Part shown: piece by piece, positions 27,193 through 37,257 of the stretch
Position numbering within the stretch: position 1 is the stretch's first letter
How the letters are laid out: each line of letters begins with the position of its first letter
Source: Trinickia symbiotica
GTDB taxonomy: Bacteria; Pseudomonadota; Gammaproteobacteria; Burkholderiales; Burkholderiaceae
DNA: 64,000 nucleotides
Direction: 5' to 3'
NCBI RefSeq assembly: GCF_002934455.1
Contig: NZ_PTIR01000009.1
Span: 1 to 64,000, forward strand
The notes under the pieces: model-generated
The model's input: the letters and a program-made list of their open reading frames with translations, nothing else
Database searches by the model: none
Told to the model about the DNA's origin: nothing
Program-made: the position numbers and the translations under genes

Positions 27193-27825
27193 ATGACATA
27201 CGCAGTCAAGGAAGTCTTCTACACGCTACAGGGCGAAGGCGCGAACGCAGGGCGCCCCGCAGTCTTCTGCCGCTTCGCCGGATGCAATCTCTGGTCCGGG
27301 CGCGAAGAGGACCGCGAGAGCGCCGTGTGCCGCTTTTGCGATACGGACTTCATCGGCACGGACGGCGAAAACGGTGGCAAGTATCGCGATGCCGCCGCGC
27401 TCGTCGACAAGATCGCCTCGCTCTGGCCGACGGGCGAGGACTATCGTTTCGTCGTCTGCACGGGCGGGGAGCCGATGCTGCAGCTCGACGCGCCGCTCAT
27501 CGATGCGCTGCATGCGGCCGGCTTCGAAGTGGCGATCGAGACGAACGGCTCGCTCCCGGTGCTCGAATCGATCGATTGGGTTTGTGTGAGCCCGAAGGCC
27601 GACGCGCCGCTCGTCGTCACGAAGGGCGACGAGCTGAAGGTCGTCATTCCGCAGGACAATCAGCGTCTCGCCGAATACGCGGCGCTCGATTTCGATCACT
27701 TCCTCGTGCAGCCGATGGACGGCCCGTCGCGCGACATCAACACGCGGCTCGCGATCGACTGGTGCAAGCGCCATCCGAAATGGCGCTTGTCGATGCAAAC
27801 GCACAAGTACCTGAACATTCCCTAA
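27193..27825 (+). CDS. queE: 7-carboxy-7-deazaguanine synthase
   Basis: A 210-residue radical SAM enzyme that contracts the ring of 6-carboxytetrahydropterin to 7-carboxy-7-deazaguanine. The iron-sulfur motif uses the cysteines of CRFAGCN and CRFCDTDF; the wide spacing, Cys-x14-Cys-x2-Cys, is that of the QueE family rather than the common CxxxCxxC. The N-terminus VKEVFYTLQGEGANAGRPAVF is also a family signature. AAAAGGC precedes the ATG. The product of QueD is its substrate and QueC uses its product. Confidence 0.95.
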   Translation: MTYAVKEVFYTLQGEGANAGRPAVFCRFAGCNLWSGREEDRESAVCRFCDTDFIGTDGENGGKYRDAAALVDKIASLWPTGEDYRFVVCTGGEPMLQLDAPLIDALHAAGFEVAIETNGSLPVLESIDWVCVSPKADAPLVVTKGDELKVVIPQDNQRLAEYAALDFDHFLVQPMDGPSRDINTRLAIDWCKRHPKWRLSMQTHKYLNIP

Positions 27826-27832
27826 CGTTGCC

Positions 27833-28282
27833 GTGCTGACGATTACTCGAAAACTCGAATTCGATGCGGGTCACCGCATTCCCGATCACCGCAGCCAGTG
27901 CCGCAATCTGCACGGGCATCGCTATGTGCTCGAAATCACGCTGCAAGGCGACGTGATCGAGACGGAGGGCGCGCCCGATCGCGGCATGGTGATGGATTTC
28001 GCCGACGTGAAATCGCTCGCGATGGAGCATCTCGTGAGCCGTTGGGACCACGCATTCCTCGTCTATGAAGGCGACGAGCGCGTGCGCGATTTTCTCCAGT
28101 CGATGCCCGATCACAAGACCGTCGTGCTCGAGCGCGTACCCACCGTCGAAAATCTCGCGGCGATCGCTTTCGAGACGCTTTCTCACGTCTATGACGCGCA
28201 TTATGGCGTCAATCTTCGCCTCACTCGCGTGCGGCTTTTCGAAACGCCGAACTGCTGGGCCGATTTCGTCCGCGACGCATGA
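27833..28282 (+). CDS. queD: 6-carboxytetrahydropterin synthase
   Basis: A 149-residue member of the 6-pyruvoyl-tetrahydropterin synthase family that converts dihydroneopterin triphosphate to 6-carboxytetrahydropterin, the first dedicated step of queuosine synthesis. The zinc ligands are the histidines of FDAGHRI and NLHGHRY, the catalytic cysteine is in QCRNLHGH, and ERVPTVENLA is the conserved glutamate segment. It starts with GTG seven bases after the queE stop, so it is likely coupled to queE. Confidence 0.94.
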   Translation: MLTITRKLEFDAGHRIPDHRSQCRNLHGHRYVLEITLQGDVIETEGAPDRGMVMDFADVKSLAMEHLVSRWDHAFLVYEGDERVRDFLQSMPDHKTVVLERVPTVENLAAIAFETLSHVYDAHYGVNLRLTRVRLFETPNCWADFVRDA

Positions 28283-28346
28283 CGGCGTCGGGCGGCCGCG
28301 TTATTGTCACGGTATGATCGGTGGCGTTCAAGGGAGGAAGCGGCCG

Positions 28347-29129
28347 ATGAGCGCATTCACGAATCCCCTCAAAGAGCGCCTGAAGGAAGCCGAGCCTCTC
28401 TATGGGCTTTGGCTGTCGCTCGGCAGCCCCGACGCGGCCGAGGCGCTCGCGCATACCGGGTTCGACTGGCTCTGCATCGATATGGAGCACGCGCCCAACG
28501 ATTCGGCCGACGTCACGGCCCAGTTGCGGGCCATCGCGGCAGCCCATATGCCGACCGAGCCCGTCGTGCGCGTGCCGGCGGACGAGCCTTGGCTCGTCAA
28601 GCGCGTCCTCGATGCGGGCGCGCGGACGCTGATGTTCCCCAATATCGAATCGGCCGAAGCCGCGGCACGCGTTGTGCGTCTTACGCGGTATCCCGGCGCG
28701 GGTTCGCCCGATGGTCTGCGCGGCGTGGCGGGAGTCGTCCGGGCGTCCGCGTTCGGTGCGCGGCGCGACTATCTGCAGAGCGCCAACACGCAAATCGCGA
28801 CGATCGTGCAGATCGAATCGGCACGCGGACTCGAAGAGGTCGAGCGGATCGCCGCGACGCCGGGCGTCGATTGCCTGTTCGTCGGGCCTGCCGATCTGGC
28901 CGCGAGCCTCGGGCATCTCGGCGATACGAAGCATCCGGACGTGCTGGCCGCGCTCGCTCGCGTGGCCGCGGCGGCCAGGCAGGCCGCGGTGGCGGCGGGC
29001 ATTTTCGCGCTCGACCCGGCGAGCGCCCGGCAATACCGCGAGGCGGGCTTTCAGTTCATCTCGCTCGCCGCCGACGTGCTGTGGCTCGTGCGCGCCGCGC
29101 GCAGCGCGTTGCAGGAGGTACGGACATGA
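28347..29129 (+). CDS. HpcH/HpaI-family aldolase
   Basis: A 260-residue class II aldolase of the HpcH/HpaI/2,4-dihydroxyhept-2-ene-1,7-dioate group. Signatures are GFDWLCIDMEHAPN, RVPADEPWLVKRVLDAGA with the catalytic arginine/histidine region, MFPNIESAEAA, and the metal-binding IVQIESARGLEEVERIA and FVGPADLAASLG. Such enzymes cleave 2-keto-3-deoxy or 4-hydroxy-2-keto acids to pyruvate and an aldehyde; the substrate here is open. GGGAGGAAG precedes the ATG at 28347. The stop overlaps the next gene as ATGA. Confidence 0.88.
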   Translation: MSAFTNPLKERLKEAEPLYGLWLSLGSPDAAEALAHTGFDWLCIDMEHAPNDSADVTAQLRAIAAAHMPTEPVVRVPADEPWLVKRVLDAGARTLMFPNIESAEAAARVVRLTRYPGAGSPDGLRGVAGVVRASAFGARRDYLQSANTQIATIVQIESARGLEEVERIAATPGVDCLFVGPADLAASLGHLGDTKHPDVLAALARVAAAARQAAVAAGIFALDPASARQYREAGFQFISLAADVLWLVRAARSALQEVRT

Positions 29130-29908
29130 GGAAAGAGATGCTGGCCGCGTGGGCGCGTTCGGCGCTCCCGGCAGTTTCCGCGCTCGCGCTGACCCTCGGC
29201 GGGCTCGTGCACGGCAAAGCCGCGCTCGCCGATGAAGCCCCGCTCGCGCAAGCGAAGTCTCCGCAGGCGAAGCCGGCCGCGCCCGCTCCTGCGGAGAGCG
29301 ACCCCGAGACGCAGTCGGCAGTCGCGGACTACAACGCCGGCAACTTCAGCTCGGCGCTCAAGGAGTTCCAAGATGCGGCCGAGCGCGGCAATCGGCTCGC
29401 GCAGTTCAACTACGCGATGATGCTGCTCAACGGCGAGGGCACGCCGACGAACGTCGACGAAGCACGCCGATGGCTACGCAAAGCGGCGGACGCCAACATG
29501 TCACACGCGCAGTACGTCTACGGCCGCATGTACGACGACGGCGAGTTCGTTTCGCGCGACCCTGCCGAGGCGCACCGGTGGTTCCTGAAAGCCGCGCAGC
29601 AGGGCCACGTGCAGGCCGAGCTCGCGCTCGCGAACCAGTTTCTCGACGGACGCGGCACCGCGCGCGACAACAAGCAGGCGTTCTACTGGTACAAGAAGGC
29701 GGCCGAAGGTGGCGATATGACGGCTCAATACGTGACGGGCTCTTTCTATGAGCGAGGCGGTGACGGCGTCACGCGCAACATCAACGTCGCACGCGCTTAC
29801 TACGCGGCCGCGGCCGCGCAGGGCGATCCGGCGGCGCGCCTGAAATTTCAACAGCTCTCCAGCGAGTTGAAGCGGGAAGCGCAAGGGCAGCAGCCGAAGC
29901 CGCAGTAG
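29126..29908 (+). CDS. Sel1-repeat protein, exported
   Basis: A 260-residue protein with a signal peptide (residues 1-37, ending GKAALADEA) and four to five Sel1/TPR-like repeats from about 65 onward, for example ALKEFQDAAERGNRLAQFNY, EARRWLRKAADANMSHAQYV, and EAHRWFLKAAQQGHVQAELA. These alpha-solenoid repeats mediate protein-protein contacts in the periplasm. The start overlaps the stop of the aldolase gene by four bases. The gene converges on rodA, with 78 bp between. Confidence 0.88.
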   Translation: MRKEMLAAWARSALPAVSALALTLGGLVHGKAALADEAPLAQAKSPQAKPAAPAPAESDPETQSAVADYNAGNFSSALKEFQDAAERGNRLAQFNYAMMLLNGEGTPTNVDEARRWLRKAADANMSHAQYVYGRMYDDGEFVSRDPAEAHRWFLKAAQQGHVQAELALANQFLDGRGTARDNKQAFYWYKKAAEGGDMTAQYVTGSFYERGGDGVTRNINVARAYYAAAAAQGDPAARLKFQQLSSELKREAQGQQPKPQ

Positions 29909-29986
29909 CCCCGAGCGCGTTCGGAGCCGGTTGACTTTCGCAGCCACCGCGGCGTGCGCTCTGCAGCACGCGGCCGAGTCGAAGCT

Positions 29987-31138
29987 TTACGACTTCATGA
30001 GCCGCTTGTGCCGGCCGACGCTCATGATGAGGCCGATCGCGACGCCGAGCGTCGTCAGCGCCGTACCGCCATAGCTCATGAACGGCAGCGGCACGCCGAC
30101 GACGGGCAGGACTCCGCTCACCATCCCGACGTTGACGAACGCATAGGTGAAGAACGCCATCGTCAGCGAGCCGGCCAAGAGGCGCGCGAACTGCGTCGCG
30201 CCGTTCGCCGCGATAAAGAGCCCGCGCGCGATCAGCGCAGAGTAGAGCAAGAGCAGCACGAGCTCGCCGGCGAGCCCGAACTCCTCGGAGAACACCGCGA
30301 AAATGAAGTCGGTGTGCTTTTCGGGGATGAAATCGAGATGCGCCTGCGTCCCCTTCAACCAGCCTTTGCCGAGCGGTCCGCCCGAGCCGATCGCGATGAC
30401 GGCCTGGATCGTGTGAAATCCCTTGCCGAGCGGATCGGAGGTCGGATCGAGCAGCGTGCAGATACGGTGCTTCTGGTAGTCGTGCATGAGCGGCCATTGC
30501 ACCTGCGGCTGGCAGATTTTGTCCTGGAATGCGGCGATGGAGCCCACCGCGATGACGACGGCGATGAGCACGGGCGCAATGATCTTGAACGAGAGGCCCG
30601 CGAAGTAGATGACGAAAAGACCGGCGGCGAAGACGAGCATGGCCGTCCCGAGATCGGGCTGCTTCGCGATAAGACCAACGGGCACGAGCAGTATGACGAA
30701 GCCGACGATGAAGTCCCACCAGCGCAGCCCCGCTTCGCGCTTCTGGTAGTACCAGGCCAGCATCATCGGCGTCGCGATCTTGAGAATCTCGGACGGCTGA
30801 ATGACGACGCCGACGTTGATCCAGCGCTTGGCCCCCTTTTTTGTGATGCCGAAGAGCGCGACGCCGACGAGCAGCGCGATGCCGAACGTGTAGAGCGGCA
30901 CGGCGAAGCGCATCAGCGTGGAGGGCGGCACGGTCGCGAGCCCCCACATCAGGATGAACGTCAGCACGATGTTGCGCATCTGGTCTTCCACGCGGCCCGG
31001 CACGTCGAGACTCGCGCTATAGAGCGTGACGAGCCCGACACAGAGCAGCAGGAAGACGATCAGCGCCAGCGGGCGATCGAAGCCCACGAAGAGCTTCTTG
31101 ACTCGTTCGAGCCAGACGCGCTTGTCGTCGGAATTCAT
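29987..31138 (-). CDS. rodA: Peptidoglycan glycosyltransferase RodA
   Basis: A 383-residue SEDS-family polymerase with about ten transmembrane segments, which makes glycan strands during lateral wall growth together with PBP2. Family signatures include AKRWINVGVVIQPSEILKIA, KQPDLGTAMLVFAAG, FIPEKHTDFIFAVFSEEFG and the C-terminal PFMSYGGTALTTLGVAIGLI. It is the last gene of the mreB-mreC-mreD-mrdA-rodA unit and lies 14 bp after mrdA. Confidence 0.97.
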   Translation of the reverse strand: MNSDDKRVWLERVKKLFVGFDRPLALIVFLLLCVGLVTLYSASLDVPGRVEDQMRNIVLTFILMWGLATVPPSTLMRFAVPLYTFGIALLVGVALFGITKKGAKRWINVGVVIQPSEILKIATPMMLAWYYQKREAGLRWWDFIVGFVILLVPVGLIAKQPDLGTAMLVFAAGLFVIYFAGLSFKIIAPVLIAVVIAVGSIAAFQDKICQPQVQWPLMHDYQKHRICTLLDPTSDPLGKGFHTIQAVIAIGSGGPLGKGWLKGTQAHLDFIPEKHTDFIFAVFSEEFGLAGELVLLLLYSALIARGLFIAANGATQFARLLAGSLTMAFFTYAFVNVGMVSGVLPVVGVPLPFMSYGGTALTTLGVAIGLIMSVGRHKRLMKS

Positions 31139-31152
31139 GTTCCCCTGGTCCT

Positions 31153-33651
31153 TTAATCGTGTGCGGCGGGCGATGTACCCGACGCGGCGCCGCGCGGCTC
31201 GCTCGCGGGCCCTAAAGCGCCGCCCTGGACGGATCCGGGCGGACGCGGTGCCGGCGCATGATGCCTCAGCTTGGCGGCCAGCGCCGCCGATGCGGCCGCG
31301 CTGAGGCCCGGCAGCGATGCCGTAGAGCGCGACCTCGTTGCGCTGGCCGACGAGCCCATGCCGGCGTCGGGATCGGCGGCCGGGAATAGATCGGCGGCCG
31401 AGCCCGATGCGCCGGACGCCGGGGCCGGAGCCGCGGAGGCGAACGCGTCGGAAGCGGGCATCAGTCCCGAAGCGACGATTGCGGCTTCGGCCGCCGATGC
31501 GGCGGGCGGCACGGAAGCCAGTACATCGGGCACAGGCAGTGCTTTGAAGCCGGCCGCTACCTTGATCGGGAGCGATTGATCGGCATGCGGCTCCGAATTG
31601 ACGGCGCTGGCAACCACGCTGGCGCTGGCGCCAGCGCCAGCCTCGGCCGGCTGCGCGACTTGCCCCACCCCGGACACAGCGGCGGCTTCTGACGCGGCCG
31701 TCGCCGACGCCGTCGCGGCGGCCGCCGCGACTTCCTGCGCGAGCACGCCCGGCTTATTGCGCTGGAGCAGGTAGTAATCGAGGACGCTCTTCGCGATCGG
31801 CGCCGCGACGCTGGCTCCCCAGCCGCCGTTCTCGACGATCAACGCGACGGCGATCTGCGGATGATCGGCCGGCGCAAATGCGATGAAAAGCGAGTGATCG
31901 CGCAAGTGTTCAGCAAGGGCGCCGCCGTGATACTTCTGGCCTTGCAGCGAGAACACCTGCGCCGTGCCCGTCTTGCCCCCGACGCTATAGGCTGCGTTGC
32001 GGAACACTTGATAGGCTGTACCGGACGGGTTGCTCGTCACCTCGGTCATCGCTTTCTTGACGAGATCGATCTCGTCTTGCGTGACGAGCGGAATGCGCCC
32101 GCTCTCGTGCGGTACGGTGAGCCTCGTCTGATGCGAGATCGGATTCTCGATTTCCTTCACCAGGTGCGGCCGCATGACGACGCCGTCGTTCGCGAGCGTC
32201 GCTACCGCGTGCGCCATCTGCAGCATCGTGAACGAGTTGTAGCCTTGGCCGATGCCGAGGCTGATCGTTTCGCCCTCGTACCAGCGCTGTTGCTCAGGCT
32301 TGCGATAGGCATGCTTCTTCCAGTCGGTGGACGGCAGAATCCCACGCGCCTCGCCTGCGATGTCGATGCCCGTGATCTGGCCAAAGCCCCATGGTTTCAT
32401 GAAATTGGCGATCGCATTGACGCCGAGATCGTGCGCCAGCATATAGAAGTAGGTGTCGTTCGACACCATGATCGCGCGGTCCAGATCGATCCAGCCCTGG
32501 CCCTGCGGCACGTCGTTGCGGAACGTATGGCCGCCGAACGTATAGAACCCCGGATCGTGAAAGCCCCACTCGGGTGTGCGCTTCTTCAACGCCAGCGCGG
32601 CGAGCGCCATGAACGGCTTGTAGGTGGAGCCGGGCGGATAGGCGCTGTGGAGCGGGCGATTGAGCAGCGGGTGATCGGGCGAATTGTTGAGCGCGTCCCA
32701 GTTCTGCTGATCGATGCCGTCGACGAACGCGTTCGGGTCGAAGCTCGGCGCCGAGACGAAGGCGAGCACGTCGCCCGTCGACGGCTCGATCGCGACGAGG
32801 GCGCCCCGGCGTCCCGCGAACGCCTGCTCGGCGACTTCCTGCAAGCCGATGTCAATCGAAAGCACGAGGTTGTTGCCCGGTGTCGCCTGCGTGCGCGAGA
32901 GCGTGCGTACCGGCCGGCCGCCCGCCGTGACTTCGACCTCCTCGAAGCCGGTGAGGCCGTGAAGCTCGGTTTCGTAGCTTTGCTCGACGCCGATCTTGCC
33001 GATGTAATCGGTGCCCTTGTAATTGTTTGCGTCGAGCCGCGGATCGTAGTGATCGGGATCGCTGTCGTTTTGCTCGCTCGCCGCGTCGATGCGCTCCTGG
33101 TCCCGTTGCGAGATGCGGCCGATGTAGCCGATCACATGGGCGGCCGTCGGCCCGAGCGGATAATTGCGGAAGAGCCGCGCGCGCACGTCGACTCCCGGAA
33201 AACGGAAACGCTGCGCCGTGAAGCGCGCGACCTCCTCGTCGGAGAGCCGAGTACGAATGGGCAGGCTCTCGAAGTTCTTCGAGTCCTCGAGCAGCTTCTT
33301 GAAGCGCCGCCTGTCGACCGCATCGATATTGACGACCGTGGCCAGCTTGTTGATGACGTTCTCGAGCGTGTCGTCGAGCTTCGACGGCGTGATCTCAAGC
33401 GTGTAGGCCGAATAGTTGCGGGCCAGCACCACGCCGTTGCGATCCGTGATGATGCCGCGGTTCGGCACGATCGGCGCGACCGAGATGCGGTTTTCGTCGG
33501 CCTGCAGCGAGTACTTGCTGTAATGCCAGACCTGCAGAAAGAGAAAGCGGAGCACGAGCAGGCCGAAGCAGACGAGCACGAAGAATCCCGCCGCCGCCAC
33601 GCGCACGCGAAACTGCCATACCTGCTGCTGAGTGTTCTTGAATTCGGTCAT
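31153..33651 (-). CDS. mrdA: Penicillin-binding protein 2
   Basis: An 832-residue transpeptidase that cross-links peptidoglycan in the elongasome with RodA. A single transmembrane anchor is at 18-42, the dimerisation domain follows, and the transpeptidase motifs are STYK (342-345, nucleophile Ser342), SND (397-399) and KTG (560-562). After the normal end near residue 640 there is an unusual tail of about 190 residues composed mostly of alanine, serine, glycine and proline. It would be periplasmic and disordered. The enzyme is therefore about 200 residues longer than E. coli PBP2 (633). It lies 33 bp after mreD. Confidence 0.96.
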   Translation of the reverse strand: MTEFKNTQQQVWQFRVRVAAAGFFVLVCFGLLVLRFLFLQVWHYSKYSLQADENRISVAPIVPNRGIITDRNGVVLARNYSAYTLEITPSKLDDTLENVINKLATVVNIDAVDRRRFKKLLEDSKNFESLPIRTRLSDEEVARFTAQRFRFPGVDVRARLFRNYPLGPTAAHVIGYIGRISQRDQERIDAASEQNDSDPDHYDPRLDANNYKGTDYIGKIGVEQSYETELHGLTGFEEVEVTAGGRPVRTLSRTQATPGNNLVLSIDIGLQEVAEQAFAGRRGALVAIEPSTGDVLAFVSAPSFDPNAFVDGIDQQNWDALNNSPDHPLLNRPLHSAYPPGSTYKPFMALAALALKKRTPEWGFHDPGFYTFGGHTFRNDVPQGQGWIDLDRAIMVSNDTYFYMLAHDLGVNAIANFMKPWGFGQITGIDIAGEARGILPSTDWKKHAYRKPEQQRWYEGETISLGIGQGYNSFTMLQMAHAVATLANDGVVMRPHLVKEIENPISHQTRLTVPHESGRIPLVTQDEIDLVKKAMTEVTSNPSGTAYQVFRNAAYSVGGKTGTAQVFSLQGQKYHGGALAEHLRDHSLFIAFAPADHPQIAVALIVENGGWGASVAAPIAKSVLDYYLLQRNKPGVLAQEVAAAAATASATAASEAAAVSGVGQVAQPAEAGAGASASVVASAVNSEPHADQSLPIKVAAGFKALPVPDVLASVPPAASAAEAAIVASGLMPASDAFASAAPAPASGASGSAADLFPAADPDAGMGSSASATRSRSTASLPGLSAAASAALAAKLRHHAPAPRPPGSVQGGALGPASEPRGAASGTSPAAHD

Positions 33652-33684
33652 GCTCTCGCGCTCTCGCGTCTTCGCGGCGCTTGA

Positions 33685-34197
33685 TTAGATGGGACGCGTG
33701 TCGTCCGGATCGGCCGGGCGGCGCTGCGGAATCAAGAGCAGCGTGCAGGCGAGCGGCCAGAGCGCGGCTTCGACGAAACCGTGGATCAGGTAGCCCCAGC
33801 CCGGAAACGCGGCGCCGGTCAGCAGGCGAGTGACAAACGGGACGAGCTGCGCCGTGACGAGCAGCGGCGCGACGGCGAAGACCTGCAGGCCGCGCGGCAT
33901 CCAGAGCACGCGCCGGTGAATCGTGATCGCGCCGTACGAGAGCAGCGTGTAGGCGAGCGCGTGCTCGCCGAGCAGGCTTGCGTCGTGGACGTCCATCAGG
34001 AGGCCGAGCAGGAACGCGATGCCCATGCCGACTTTGCGCGGCTGATGGACGTTCCAGAACAGCAGGACGAGCGCGACGAAGTCGGGCACGCCGATGAGCC
34101 GGCCCCATGGCATCAGATTCAGCAGGAACGCGGCCGCGAGACTGAACGCGATGAAATACGGATTGACCGGCAGCAGGATGTATTGCGGACGATTCAT
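33685..34197 (-). CDS. mreD: Rod shape-determining protein MreD
   Basis: A 170-residue inner-membrane protein with five or six hydrophobic segments. The N-terminus YILLPVNPYFIAFSLAAAFL and the segment VPDFVALVLLFWNVHQPRKVGMGIAFLLGLLMD are typical of proteobacterial MreD. It is a core part of the elongasome and bridges MreC and PBP2/RodA. Its start overlaps the mreC stop by four bases (ATGA). Confidence 0.95.
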   Translation of the reverse strand: MNRPQYILLPVNPYFIAFSLAAAFLLNLMPWGRLIGVPDFVALVLLFWNVHQPRKVGMGIAFLLGLLMDVHDASLLGEHALAYTLLSYGAITIHRRVLWMPRGLQVFAVAPLLVTAQLVPFVTRLLTGAAFPGWGYLIHGFVEAALWPLACTLLLIPQRRPADPDDTRPI

Positions 34198-35324
34198 CGC
34201 GCGGCTCCCGATGCCGCATGACCCGCGGCCGGCGCTTGTTGTTTCTTCGTGCCGTCAGCCGGTTTGTCCGCGGGCGTCGCGGTGTGCCCGGCCGCTTTGC
34301 CGGTCGCCGAGCTCGCTTGCGAGTCGAACGCCGCCTTGTCGACGGGCTTCCCGACTGTCTGAGAGGCGGCCTTGTCGGTCTTGCCGCCCTGCGCGGCCTT
34401 GTCGTTTTTGTCGGCCGTCTTTGCCGTTTTCTTGCCTTTCGCGTCCTTCTGCGCGGCCGGCGCCGGCAACGGCTCGGGGCGCGGCGGTATGCCGCTCCTG
34501 TAGCTGATCACGAGCACGTCGCGCGCGCCACGCACGGCGGCGACAGGCACGCAAACGACGCGTGCGAACGCCGTATCGGCGAGCTTGTCGACACGCACGA
34601 CTTTCGCGACGGGCAGTCCGGGCGGATAAATGCCGTCCAGGCCACTCGTCACGAGCTCGTCGCCGACGACGATGTCGGCGCTGATCGGCACGAAGCGCAA
34701 TTCGAGCGCATTGCCGGCGGGTGTGCCGTAGACGACGCCGCGCAGCCCGGTGCGCACGATCTGCACGGGCACGGCCTGGTCTTTGTCCGTGAGCAGCGTG
34801 ACCTCCGACTGCATCGGGAAGACGCGCGTGACCTGCCCGATCATGCCGTCCTCGGTGACGACGGGCGAACCTTCCGCGACGCTTTGCTGTGAGCCGCGCC
34901 CGATGACGACCTTCTGCGTGAACGGGTCGCGCATGTCGTACTGGATCTCGGCCGGGGTCGTCTGCACGCCCGTTTGTTCGCGAAGCGCGAGCAGCCCGCG
35001 CAGGTGCGCGTTCTCGGCGGCGAGCGACGCGGTTCGATTCGCCTGGACAGACAGCCGGAGATTGTCCGAGCTCAGCTTCGCGTTGTCTCGGCGCAATGTC
35101 GCCGTGGAGACGACGAAGCTCGTCGCGCCGACGATCATGTCACGCGGAACGAGCGCCGCTCGTTGCAACGGGTAGAGTCCGATGTCGAGTACCGCGCGCA
35201 ACATCTCGAGCGTCCTGAAGCGGGCGTCGGAGACGAGCAGCGCGAGGGCCAGGGCAACGAAGAAAATGAGCCGCGCAAGCGCGGACGGGCCTTGCTTGAA
35301 TAGCGGCGGCGGACTGTATTCCAT
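34194..35324 (-). CDS. mreC: Rod shape-determining protein MreC
   Basis: A 376-residue bitopic protein: a short cytoplasmic part, a membrane helix (LARLIFFVALALALLVSD, about 16-33), a coiled coil (LRRDNAKLSSDNLRLSVQAN, about 78-115) and a double beta-barrel periplasmic domain to about residue 285. It activates PBP2 in the elongasome. The last 90 residues form a lysine/alanine-rich, low-complexity tail absent from E. coli MreC (367 aa with a different layout). It follows mreB after about 149 bp. Confidence 0.95.
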   Translation of the reverse strand: MEYSPPPLFKQGPSALARLIFFVALALALLVSDARFRTLEMLRAVLDIGLYPLQRAALVPRDMIVGATSFVVSTATLRRDNAKLSSDNLRLSVQANRTASLAAENAHLRGLLALREQTGVQTTPAEIQYDMRDPFTQKVVIGRGSQQSVAEGSPVVTEDGMIGQVTRVFPMQSEVTLLTDKDQAVPVQIVRTGLRGVVYGTPAGNALELRFVPISADIVVGDELVTSGLDGIYPPGLPVAKVVRVDKLADTAFARVVCVPVAAVRGARDVLVISYRSGIPPRPEPLPAPAAQKDAKGKKTAKTADKNDKAAQGGKTDKAASQTVGKPVDKAAFDSQASSATGKAAGHTATPADKPADGTKKQQAPAAGHAASGAAR

Positions 35325-35473
35325 GGTCGACGCCGGGGGCGTGATCGTGAGCGGGCGACGCGTTCCTCAGCGCATCGGCTGCGCCGGGGATGTCGTGCCT
35401 GCGGCGCCCCGAACGGAGCACCCTTTCGGGGGCTCCCTGAGGCAGTCCGCTTGGGAGGCGCCCGCGAACGCCA

Positions 35474-36904
<1,431 letters not shown>

Positions 36905-36923
36905 CTATTTTTCCGGTGAGAGC

Positions 36924-37223
36924 ATGGCCTTGACCTTGACCGATGTGAAACGCATCGCCCACCTCGCGCGGCTCGAGCTCGCGGACGCCGACGCCGAGCA
37001 TACCCTCGTCCAGCTCAACGAGTTCTTCGGGCTCGTCGAGCAGATGCAGGCGGTCGACACGACCGGCATCGCCCCGCTCGCCCATCCGATCGAGCAGATC
37101 GAGGACGTGGCGCTGCGCTTGCGCGACGACGCCGTCACCGAGACCGTCGATCGCGAGGACAATCAGAAGAGCGCGCCGGCCGTGCAGGACGGCCTTTACC
37201 TCGTGCCGAAGGTAATCGAGTAG
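36924..37223 (+). CDS. gatC: Asp/Glu-tRNA amidotransferase subunit C
   Basis: A 99-residue subunit that stabilises the GatAB complex. Sequence from [20 protein letters not shown] through the central [19 protein letters not shown] to the end [11 protein letters not shown] matches GatC throughout. The ATG at 36924 is preceded by GGTGAGAGC and gives the family length; in-frame codons back to 36837 would add 29 unrelated residues. gatA follows after 34 bp. Confidence 0.96.
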   Translation: MALTLTDVKRIAHLARLELADADAEHTLVQLNEFFGLVEQMQAVDTTGIAPLAHPIEQIEDVALRLRDDAVTETVDREDNQKSAPAVQDGLYLVPKVIE

Positions 37224-37257
37224 AAAGCCTTCACGACAGGACAGGAACGAATTCGAG

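Noticed and set aside
31861-33684. 607-codon open frame opposite mrdA
   Set aside because: Antisense shadow of the PBP2 gene, rich in arginine and aspartate, no start signal.
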